Assembly (NCBI GenBank): GCA_902364065.1
Contig: CABJCJ010000001.1
Location: 62,001 to 126,000 of the forward strand
Direction of reading: 5' to 3'
From: Veillonellaceae bacterium SB90
Lineage (GTDB): Bacteria; Bacillota; Negativicutes; Selenomonadales; Selenomonadaceae
Length of the DNA: 64,000 nt
A program made the translations under genes and the position numbers. The notes beneath the pieces are model-generated. The model saw only the letters and a list, made by a program, of their open reading frames with translations. It was not told the origin of the DNA and made no database searches. Numbering within the stretch: position 1 is the first letter of the stretch; each line of letters starts with the position of its first letter. Of this stretch, positions 57,066 through 64,000 are shown one piece after another.

Positions 57066-58475
57066 TCACGCGTAATACATGCTGGCGCTGATGGAGTTGG
57101 CAAGCTCTTCCTTGCTCATATCCTTGAGGTTTTTCTTTTCCTGCTCGTAGGAGCGGATGCGGTTCTTGATGAACTGCGTATCGATGTTGCCCGTGCGGAA
57201 ATAGATATCCTTGAGGATCTTCTTGTGCAGGGATACCGTCGTCTTGACGCCGTCGATGCGGAATTCGTTGAGCGCGCGCTGCATGATCTTGATGGCGTCG
57301 CCGCGCGTGCGGCCGTGCACGATGATCTTGGCAATCATGGAATCGTAATACGGCTCGATGGCAAGACCGGCCGTCACGCCGCTGTCGAAGCGGACACGCG
57401 GGCCGCTCGGCTCATGCATGAAGTTGATCTGGCCCGGCGACGGCATGAAATTGTTGTCCGGGTCTTCGGCGTTGATGCGGCATTCGATGGCATGACCGCT
57501 GAAATGCACATCGCGCTGGACGAAGTCGAGCGGCTCGCCGGCGGCGATGCGGATCTGCGTGCGCACGAGATCGACGCCCGTGACGGCTTCCGTGATGCCA
57601 TGCTCCACCTGGATACGCGGATTGATCTCCATGAAGTAGAATTCGTTGTTCGAGAGGTCGAGCAGGAATTCCACCGTGCCGATGTTGGAGTAATGGACGC
57701 TCTTGGCGGCTTTGACCGCGAGGCTGCCGACGCGCTCGCGCATGTCCTGCGTCAGGGCGATGGACGGCGATTCCTCGAGGAGCTTCTGGTTGCGGCGCTG
57801 GATGGAGCATTCGCGTTCGCCGAGATGCAGCACTTCGCCGTAGTTGTCGGCGACGATCTGCACTTCGATGTGGCGGGAGCGTTCGATGTAATGCTCGAAG
57901 TAGTACTTCGTCTTCGTGACATCGACGAGATAATCGAGGATGTTGCGAAGATCTTTTTCGTCATGGGCGACACACATGCCCTTGCCGCCACCGCCGGCTA
58001 CCGGCTTTAAAATGACGGGGTAGCCGACCTCGGCTGCTGCCTCGATGGCCTCCTCCTTGCTTGTGAGCGGATCGCTGCCCTTGGCCATCGGGATGCCCGA
58101 AGGCGCGATGGAGGCGCGTGCCACGTCCTTGTCACCGACAAGACGGATGGTTTCCGGCATCGGGCCAATCCAGGTCAGGCCGATGCTCGTGACCTGCTCG
58201 GCAAAATCGGCATCTTCCGACAGGAAGCCGTAGCCCGGATGGATGGCGTCAGCATCCATATCGATGGCGGCGCGCAGGATGGCGGTTTTGTTGAGGTAGC
58301 TGTCCGCGGCGTCCGCACCGCCGACACAGACCTTGTGGTCGGCCAGCTGCACGTGCAGGGCGTTTGCATCCGCTTCCGAGTAAATGGCGATGGTTTCGAT
58401 GTCGAGTTCCTGGCAGGCGCGAATAATGCGAACGGCAATTTCTCCGCGGTTCGCAATAAGAATGCGTTTGAACAT
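57066..58475 (-). CDS. accC: Biotin carboxylase (AccC/PycA type)
   Basis: Carboxylates biotin on a carrier protein with bicarbonate and ATP. It is 469 residues with the ATP-grasp order complete: ANRGEIAVRIIRACQ, GYGFLSE, GGGGKGM, HIEVQI, EMNP-like MEINPRIQVEHGITE. The usual AccC is about 450 residues; here a charged tail (RSYEQEKKNLKDMSKEELANSI) is added. No carrier gene is adjacent, so it could serve acetyl-CoA carboxylase or a two-part pyruvate carboxylase. GGGAGG lies before ATG 58475. Confidence 0.9.
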   Translation of the reverse strand: MFKRILIANRGEIAVRIIRACQELDIETIAIYSEADANALHVQLADHKVCVGGADAADSYLNKTAILRAAIDMDADAIHPGYGFLSEDADFAEQVTSIGLTWIGPMPETIRLVGDKDVARASIAPSGIPMAKGSDPLTSKEEAIEAAAEVGYPVILKPVAGGGGKGMCVAHDEKDLRNILDYLVDVTKTKYYFEHYIERSRHIEVQIVADNYGEVLHLGERECSIQRRNQKLLEESPSIALTQDMRERVGSLAVKAAKSVHYSNIGTVEFLLDLSNNEFYFMEINPRIQVEHGITEAVTGVDLVRTQIRIAAGEPLDFVQRDVHFSGHAIECRINAEDPDNNFMPSPGQINFMHEPSGPRVRFDSGVTAGLAIEPYYDSMIAKIIVHGRTRGDAIKIMQRALNEFRIDGVKTTVSLHKKILKDIYFRTGNIDTQFIKNRIRSYEQEKKNLKDMSKEELANSISASMYYA

Positions 58476-58582
58476 GGAATGACCTCCCTTGGTTTACAAT
58501 ATATCATCATTTCGTCATATTTCATCGTTATTCGTTAAATATCAGATGTTATAACCTGCTGCTAATTTACGAACATGAATAG

Positions 58583-58611
58583 ATTCTAGCATATGTGTCT
58601 GAGAATTGCAA
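58583..58611 (-). promoter_or_regulatory. Promoter of the biotin carboxylase gene
   Basis: Minus strand: TTGCAA (58606-58611), 17 bases, TAGAAT (58583-58588). It gives a leader of about 100 bases. The facing uvrC gene has a TATAAT at 58702-58707 with a weak -35. Confidence 0.65.
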
Positions 58612-58743
58612 TGATAACTTTTGTATATTGGTGTAATGCCATGAAAGAATAATTAATACATGTATACAAAGCGCAGATGGCAGGTACAAAGCATTCAATG
58701 GTATAATGAAAGCAGCATTTCTTTTTGAACACGGAGGAAGATC

Positions 58744-60579
58744 ATGACCGATATCGTAGCGGAAAAGCTCAAGCTGCTGCCGGACAGTCCCGGCGTTTAC
58801 ATCATGAAGGACGATCACGGGCGCATCATCTATGTGGGCAAAGCAATCGTGCTCAAGAACCGCGTGCGGCAGTATTTCCAGAATAACCGCAGCCATACGC
58901 CGAAGGTCCGGGCCATGGTTTCCCATGTTGCGGATTTTGAGATCATCATGACGCATTCCGAGGTCGAGGCACTGATCCTCGAGTGCAATCTCATCAAGAA
59001 GCACCGTCCACGCTATAATATCAGCCTTAAGGACGACAAGAGCTATCCGTATGTCAAAGTCACGGTGAATGAGGAATATCCGCGCGTCTTCCTGACGCAT
59101 CGCGTGCAGAAGGACGGGGCCCGTTACTTTGGGCCGTATACGAACGTCACGGCCGTGCATGAGAGCCTGAAGCTGCTGCGCCGCCTGTTCCCGCTGCGCA
59201 CCTGCCGCCATCTGCAGGAGCGGCCGTGCCTGGAGTACCATATCCGCCGCTGCCTGGCGCCGTGTGCGGGCAAGGTAACGAAGGAAGAATACGCGGCGAT
59301 GATCCGCGCCGTGCTGCTCTTCCTGGAGGGACGCACGGAGGATGTGGAACGCGAGCTCTCGCAGCGTATGGCCAAGGCGGCAGAGGCGTATCACTTCGAA
59401 GTGGCCGCGCGCCTGCGCGACCAGCTGCAGGCCGTGCGCAAGGTCGCGGAAAAACAGAATATCGTCACGGGCTCGGGCAATCAGGATGCCGTCGGCATGG
59501 CCCGTTCGGAGGTCGGCGTCTGCGTGCAGATCTTTTTCATCCGTGCCGGCAAGATGATCGGGCGCGAGCATTTCCTGCTGCAGGGCAGCGAGGAGGAGAG
59601 CGACGAGGATATTCTCACGGCCTTTCTGCAGCAGTATTACCACCGCGCGACATTCATCCCGCAGGAAGTCCTGCTGCCGCTTGAGCTGCCGGCAGCGGAA
59701 CGCGAGCTGCTCGAAGCCTTCCTGCAGGAGAAAAAGCGGCAGGGCAGGGTCAGCCTGCTCTGCCCGAAGCGCGGCACGAAGCACGATATCGTGGCGATGG
59801 CTGCCGGCAATGCTGAAAAGTATCTGTCAGATGAGGCCGCACGCATCAAGCGGGCCAATGAACAGACCCTGGGGGCCGTGGAGGAGCTCGGGCGTTACCT
59901 CGGCCTCAAGACGCCGCCCAATCGCATGGAATGCTTCGATATCTCACACATCCAGGGCTCGGAGACCGTGGCCTCGATGGTCGTCTTTGAGGGCGGGCTG
60001 CCGAAGAAATCGGATTACCGGCGGTTCAAGATCCGCAGCACCGAGGGCAAGCCGGATGACTTTCTGTCGATGCGCGAAGTGACGACACGCCGGTATGTCG
60101 GTCTGCCCGAGGATGAGCTGCCGGACCTCATCGTCATCGATGGCGGCAAGGGACAGCTTTCGTCGGCGCTCGAGATCATTCGCGGCGCCGGTCACAAGGA
60201 TGTGCCGGTCGTGGGCCTTGCCAAACAGTTTGAGCTTGTCTTTACCGAGGGCAATCCCGAGCCCGTCGTTCTGCCGCGCCACAGCCAGGCGCTCTATCTC
60301 ATCCAGCGCATCCGCGACGAGGCGCACCGCTTTGCCATCACGTATCACCGCAAGCTGCGCGGCAAGCGCAATCTCGTCTCGGTCCTCGACCATATCGTCG
60401 GCATTGGTCCGAAGCGGCGGCAGGCTCTGCGCGCGCATTTCGGCTCGCTCGCGCGCATCAAGGAAGCCGGTGTGGAGGAACTGGCCGCGGTGGAGGGCAT
60501 GAATAAGCCGGCGGCCGAAGCTGTCTATCAGTTCTTCCAGACCCAGAAGGAATGGCGCGGCGGCCATGTGACGTTATAA
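58744..60579 (+). CDS. uvrC: Excinuclease ABC subunit C
   Basis: The dual-incision nuclease of nucleotide excision repair, 611 residues. An N-terminal GIY-YIG nuclease (PGVYIMKDDHGRIIYVGKA), a UVR motif (EAYHFEVAARLRDQLQAV), an RNase-H-like C-terminal nuclease (IDGGKGQLSSAL) and a final double helix-hairpin-helix (VGIGPKRRQAL ... VEGMNKPAAEAVY) are all present. GGAGGAAG precedes the ATG. It lies apart from uvrA and uvrB, as usual. Confidence 0.97.
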   Translation: MTDIVAEKLKLLPDSPGVYIMKDDHGRIIYVGKAIVLKNRVRQYFQNNRSHTPKVRAMVSHVADFEIIMTHSEVEALILECNLIKKHRPRYNISLKDDKSYPYVKVTVNEEYPRVFLTHRVQKDGARYFGPYTNVTAVHESLKLLRRLFPLRTCRHLQERPCLEYHIRRCLAPCAGKVTKEEYAAMIRAVLLFLEGRTEDVERELSQRMAKAAEAYHFEVAARLRDQLQAVRKVAEKQNIVTGSGNQDAVGMARSEVGVCVQIFFIRAGKMIGREHFLLQGSEEESDEDILTAFLQQYYHRATFIPQEVLLPLELPAAERELLEAFLQEKKRQGRVSLLCPKRGTKHDIVAMAAGNAEKYLSDEAARIKRANEQTLGAVEELGRYLGLKTPPNRMECFDISHIQGSETVASMVVFEGGLPKKSDYRRFKIRSTEGKPDDFLSMREVTTRRYVGLPEDELPDLIVIDGGKGQLSSALEIIRGAGHKDVPVVGLAKQFELVFTEGNPEPVVLPRHSQALYLIQRIRDEAHRFAITYHRKLRGKRNLVSVLDHIVGIGPKRRQALRAHFGSLARIKEAGVEELAAVEGMNKPAAEAVYQFFQTQKEWRGGHVTL

Positions 60580-60607
60580 TCTGCCAAAATGTGGAGGTGT
60601 GCATGAT

Positions 60608-61516
60608 ATGATCGATGAACATGAATGGCGCAGCGTCCTGCAGGTCGTGGAAGACGGGACGTTTTCCGCAGCAGCCCGCCATCTCTTTATTTCACAGCCC
60701 TCGCTTTCACAGTGCATCAAGAAGATTGAGGGCGAGCTGGGACAGCCCATCTTTGACCGCAGCCAGACGCCGCTAGCGCTGACCGAAGCCGGGCGCATCT
60801 ACGTGCGGGAGGCCCGCCGCCTGGCTGCCGTGGCGCGGGACATGAAGAAGGCCGTGGAAGATTTGTCGGCCCTGCAGACGGGACGGCTGGTCATCGGCAG
60901 TTCGCATACGCGGTCTTTCTGTTATCTCGCGCCGCATCTCGTGGCTTTTCACCGCATGTTCCCGGGCATCGACCTGGAGGTGCTGGAAGGCAGCGTGGTG
61001 CAGCTCAAGGAATACGTGCGGCAGGGCAAGGTGGACTTTGCCCTGCTCTATGCGCCTTTGCCGGAACGGGAATTCTCCTTTCTGCCGCTGCTCGATGAGC
61101 ACGTGTGCCTGGCGATTCCCCAAAATCATCCTTTGGCAGCGCCTTACCACGGGAAACAGCCGCTGACGCGTCCGGTGATATCGTTTTCTGCACTTCAGGG
61201 CCTGCCATTCATTCCGCTGAAGCCGCATCGTCAGATGGCATCTGTTTACGAGCAGCTCTGCAGGCAGACGGGGACGCAGCCCCAGGAGGTCTTTGTGGCC
61301 GATACGATCATCGGTGCCATGCGGCTGGCCTCACTCGGCATGGGGGCGACACTCGTCACCGATATGATGATGGAGAGGCAGGAGGATCATGAACATCTTT
61401 TGTATGTTTCTCTGGCGGAATACGTGGAGCCGCGTCATCTGCTGGCCGGCTATGGCAGCCGTCAGCCGCTTTCGCAGGCGGCACGCGAATTCATACGGCG
61501 GCTGCAGGAATCCTGA
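60608..61516 (+). CDS. LysR-family transcriptional regulator
   Basis: A 302-residue regulator: winged helix-turn-helix (1-60; TFSAAARHLFISQPSLSQCIKKIE), linker helix and a two-lobed effector-binding domain (LVIGSSHTRSFCYLAPHLV onwards). GGAGGTG is 8 bases before ATG 60608. It is 28 bases after uvrC and on the same strand as the fumarate reductase operon 208 bases downstream. A palindrome at 61575-61611 lies between them, so control of that operon is plausible but unproven. Confidence 0.92.
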   Translation: MIDEHEWRSVLQVVEDGTFSAAARHLFISQPSLSQCIKKIEGELGQPIFDRSQTPLALTEAGRIYVREARRLAAVARDMKKAVEDLSALQTGRLVIGSSHTRSFCYLAPHLVAFHRMFPGIDLEVLEGSVVQLKEYVRQGKVDFALLYAPLPEREFSFLPLLDEHVCLAIPQNHPLAAPYHGKQPLTRPVISFSALQGLPFIPLKPHRQMASVYEQLCRQTGTQPQEVFVADTIIGAMRLASLGMGATLVTDMMMERQEDHEHLLYVSLAEYVEPRHLLAGYGSRQPLSQAAREFIRRLQES

Positions 61517-61574
61517 AGGATTTGCCTAATTTTTCCTATTGATAGCTCGTGTTTTTGCAATTGTATACGGCCAT

Positions 61575-61611
61575 TTATAAGGGGTATTGGAAATTCCAAT
61601 ACCCCTTATAA
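61575..61611. repeat. Perfect 37-bp palindrome between the LysR gene and the fumarate reductase operon
   Basis: Arms 61575-61592 (TTATAAGGGGTATTGGAA) and 61594-61611 are exact reverse complements of 18 bases around one central base (A). There is no T-run typical of a terminator. Its position about 113 bases before the flavoprotein start codon suggests a protein-binding site. Nothing else was found in 61517-61724. Confidence 0.85.
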
Positions 61612-61724
61612 GCATGTTGTATTTTTCGATAGTTTTTCTTAATGGTAAAATATCCTATAGCAAACAGGGATTCATCGGAACGCGCTGTGTTTGTTTTGCG
61701 ATGAGAAGCTTAGGAGGAAGAGGC

Positions 61725-63575
61725 ATGTCAAAAGAGATTTCAAGACGTACCTTCATCAAGGGGGCTGCGGCAGCCGGTGTCGTGCTCGCGGCCGGCAGCT
61801 ATTTCACCTGGAATGGCCGCAATATCCCCGAGAAGGTACAGCAGGGCAATGTGACGTATGATGTATTGATCATCGGCAGCGGCGGTGCCGGGATGCGCGC
61901 TGCCTTGGCCGCGGCCGAGGACAAGAACTTGAAGGTGGCGGTGATGACGAAGCTCATCCCGACGCGTTCGGCTTCGACCATGGCGCAGGGCGGCATGAAC
62001 GGCGTCACGGGGGTCACGGATCCGGCTGATTCCGTGGAATCGCATGTATTTGACACGGTCAAGGGCGGTGATTATCTCAGCGACCAGGATGCCGTGGAAT
62101 ACTTTGCCGAGCGGGCCGGTGCCAATATCTACGAGATGGATTACATGGGGTATCCCTACAACCGTCAGGCAGACGGTTCGTTCCATCAGCGCAAGATGGG
62201 CGGCTCATCGCATGCGCGTGCGGCGTATTTCGAGGACCGGGCCGGCCACGCGATGGTGCACACCTTGTTCGAGCAGTGCCTGGCGCACGATATTGATTTC
62301 ATCTCGGAATGCCAGATGCTGGAGATCTCGATGGGCGGCGAAGACAGGAAACAGCTCAATGGCGTCATTGCCATGGATATGCGGACCGGCAACATCATGG
62401 GCATTCCCGCCAAGACCGTTTTGATCGCGACTGGTGGCTATGGCCGTGCCTATTGGATCCGCACGTCCAATCCATACAGTTCCACGGGCGATGGCATCGT
62501 GGCCGGCATGAAAGTGGGCATTCCCTTCAAGGATCCTGAGATGGTGCAGTTCCACCCGACCGGCCTGGCCGCCAATGGCGTGCTGCTGTCGGAGTCCAGC
62601 CGCGCCGAGGGCGCGCTGCTCATCAACAAGGATGGAGAACGCTTCATGAAGAAGTATGCGCCGGAGCGCATGGAACTTGCCACGCGCGATATCGTCGCCC
62701 GCGGCATCGCGACAGAGATCGAGGAGGGACGCGGCATCGGCGAGGGCATTCATGCCGGCGTTTATCTCGATTTCACGAAAATCCCGCCTGAACGCATCCG
62801 TGAACGCCTCGGCCAGGTCTATGATCTCGCGCGCCGCTTTGCCGGTGTCGACATCACGAAGGAACCGGTGCTCATCAGTCCGACCTGCCATTATTCGATG
62901 GGCGGCCTTGAGATGGCGGATTTCCATACGGGAGAGTCACGCGTGCCGGGCATCTATGTGGCTGGTGAATGCAGCTGCGTTTCCATCCATGGCGCCAACC
63001 GCCTCGGTGCCAACTCGCTCTCGGAGGTGCTGGTCTTTGGTCATACGGCTGGCGATGGCGCAGCGGCTTATGCGAGGGAGCATGCGTACGCGGGTTCTCA
63101 GCAGGATCTGCAGGCAGGTTGCCAGAAATGGCTCAATCACTTCGACGAAGTCACGCACCGCGCTCATCTCGGCAATTACACCGTGCCGGAGCTGCGCGAT
63201 GCCATGGTCAATACCATGTGGTTCAAGGTCGGCGTGTTCCGGGATGAGCAGCATCTGCAGGAAGCGGCCCGGGAGCTGGAAGCGCTGGAGCAGGCATATC
63301 AGTCCGTGTATGTGGGGGACACGTCGCATGTCTACAATACGGCGTTTGAACAGTATGTGGAACTCGGCAATCTGCTTCAGGTCTCTCATGCCATCGTGCA
63401 GGGTGCCATCGCCCGCAAGGAAAGCCGCGGCGGTCATTCGCGCCGTGACTATCCGCAGCGCAACGACAAGGATTTCCTCAAGCATACCCTGATCTTCAAG
63501 GACGAAAATGGCTGGCGCACGGAATACAAGGACGTAGTCATCACGAAGTATCCGCCGAAAGAAAGGAAGTACTGA
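61725..63575 (+). CDS. Fumarate reductase/succinate dehydrogenase flavoprotein with Tat signal
   Basis: A 616-residue FAD enzyme interconverting fumarate and succinate. The N-terminus is a Tat signal peptide (SRRTFIKG with Arg7-Arg8, then a hydrophobic stretch), followed by the FAD-binding DVLIIGSGGAGMRAAL, STMAQGGMNGV at the covalent-flavin region, FHPTGL, RAEGALLIN, and the catalytic HGANRLGANSL. Ordinary FrdA/SdhA act in the cytoplasm without such a signal; the known Tat-exported type is the 8-methylmenaquinol:fumarate reductase MfrA. AGGAGG lies before ATG 61725. The Fe-S gene follows after 1 base. Confidence 0.92.
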   Translation: MSKEISRRTFIKGAAAAGVVLAAGSYFTWNGRNIPEKVQQGNVTYDVLIIGSGGAGMRAALAAAEDKNLKVAVMTKLIPTRSASTMAQGGMNGVTGVTDPADSVESHVFDTVKGGDYLSDQDAVEYFAERAGANIYEMDYMGYPYNRQADGSFHQRKMGGSSHARAAYFEDRAGHAMVHTLFEQCLAHDIDFISECQMLEISMGGEDRKQLNGVIAMDMRTGNIMGIPAKTVLIATGGYGRAYWIRTSNPYSSTGDGIVAGMKVGIPFKDPEMVQFHPTGLAANGVLLSESSRAEGALLINKDGERFMKKYAPERMELATRDIVARGIATEIEEGRGIGEGIHAGVYLDFTKIPPERIRERLGQVYDLARRFAGVDITKEPVLISPTCHYSMGGLEMADFHTGESRVPGIYVAGECSCVSIHGANRLGANSLSEVLVFGHTAGDGAAAYAREHAYAGSQQDLQAGCQKWLNHFDEVTHRAHLGNYTVPELRDAMVNTMWFKVGVFRDEQHLQEAARELEALEQAYQSVYVGDTSHVYNTAFEQYVELGNLLQVSHAIVQGAIARKESRGGHSRRDYPQRNDKDFLKHTLIFKDENGWRTEYKDVVITKYPPKERKY

Positions 63576-63576
63576 T

Positions 63577-64000
63577 ATGGACGCCAAACTCAGAATCCAT
63601 CGTTTTGTCGAGGGGCGCAAATGGGTCCAGGATTATACGGTCACGGTCCGGACGGGCATGACCATCCTGGAAGCCCTGACGGAAATCAAGGAACATCAGG
63701 ACCCGACGCTTTCCTTTACGTGCTCCTGCCGCTCGAGCATCTGCGGGGCCTGCGCCGTACGCGTCAACGGCAATGCGGAGCTTTCCTGCGAGATCCTTGT
63801 GGAGAAGCTTTTGGAACGCTATGAGACGGATACGCTGACTGTGGAACCTTTGGGGAATTTCCGCGTCATCCGCGACCTCATCGTCGACTGGGATCCCAAG
63901 TACGCCCGTTTGAAGAAGGTCCATCCGACGCTGCAGCCCAAGCCTGAATTCACGGCGGAGACGGGATGCAAACAGTCGCCAGCTGATTTTGACAAATACA
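63577..64000 (+). CDS. Fumarate reductase iron-sulfur subunit, 3' end cut by window
   Basis: The first 141 residues of a succinate dehydrogenase/fumarate reductase Fe-S subunit. The plant-type 2Fe-2S cysteines are visible as Cys51, Cys56, Cys59 (in CRSSICGAC) and Cys71, and VIRDLIVDWDPKYARL is the typical linker region. The 3Fe-4S and 4Fe-4S domain lies outside the window. GAAAGGAAG precedes ATG 63577, one base after the flavoprotein stop. The membrane or Cys-rich third subunit should follow outside the window. Confidence 0.92.
   Translation, partial: MDAKLRIHRFVEGRKWVQDYTVTVRTGMTILEALTEIKEHQDPTLSFTCSCRSSICGACAVRVNGNAELSCEILVEKLLERYETDTLTVEPLGNFRVIRDLIVDWDPKYARLKKVHPTLQPKPEFTAETGCKQSPADFDKY

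Overview
The window looks like one contiguous stretch of chromosome from a GC-rich (roughly 58-60%) anaerobic Negativicute, most likely a member of the Selenomonadaceae (Selenomonas/Mitsuokella type). The grounds are a complete set of succinate-to-propionate genes, a methylmalonyl-CoA mutase split into two chains, a methylmalonyl-CoA decarboxylase-type biotin system, a Firmicutes-type CtsR-McsA-McsB-ClpC operon, a valine T-box leader, and an exported (Tat) fumarate reductase, which implies a diderm cell. The genus is inference; no 16S gene is present.

Layout. 1-6.7 kb: the end of a zinc/manganese ABC permease, a PPC/DUF296 protein, a DUF2971 protein, a metallophosphoesterase, a zinc-ribbon protein, a GNAT acetyltransferase and a pair of cysteine-peptidase-fold genes. 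6.7-8.5 kb: tRNA-Pro(GGG), then an AT-rich island with a TnpB gene broken by one in-frame stop. 8.5-16.8 kb: uvrB, a Bcr/CflA-type exporter, uvrA, a small membrane protein and a sodium:solute symporter. 16.9-24.4 kb: a type I restriction-modification operon (hsdR-hsdM-hsdS) followed closely by a PAS-GAF-GGDEF protein. 24.6-31.4 kb: a Val T-box leader, then valS-folC-O-antigen-ligase-like-rex.

31.4-39.2 kb is the propionate block: succinate CoA-transferase, methylmalonyl-CoA mutase catalytic and B12 chains, the MeaB chaperone, epimerase, decarboxylase alpha chain, a 49-residue MmdE-like protein, and the biotin carrier. The membrane pump (MmdB) and the anchor (MmdD) are not in the window. A stand-alone biotin carboxylase (57-58.5 kb) and the fumarate reductase at the right edge (61.7-64 kb, last gene cut off) are functionally connected: the latter would make the succinate that the block consumes.

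39.2-54 kb: a FabK-like reductase, a zinc-type binding lipoprotein, the ctsR-mcsA-mcsB-clpC operon with a small membrane protein and radA, a D-Ala-D-Ala carboxypeptidase, tRNA-Leu(UAG), KtrB/KtrA-type potassium uptake, an AlaX editing protein, a transaldolase-family aldolase and a Gfo/Idh oxidoreductase. 54-56.9 kb (minus strand): a ribokinase gene overlapping an unusual gene that fuses a LacI-type repressor to a second PfkB sugar kinase, behind a consensus promoter and a large palindrome. 58.7-61.5 kb: uvrC and a LysR regulator. A perfect 37-bp palindrome lies between the LysR gene and the fumarate reductase operon.

The features I rate most worth following are the LacI-kinase fusion with its operator, the exported fumarate reductase with the palindrome in front of it, and the incomplete methylmalonyl-CoA decarboxylase gene set with its tiny extra subunit.
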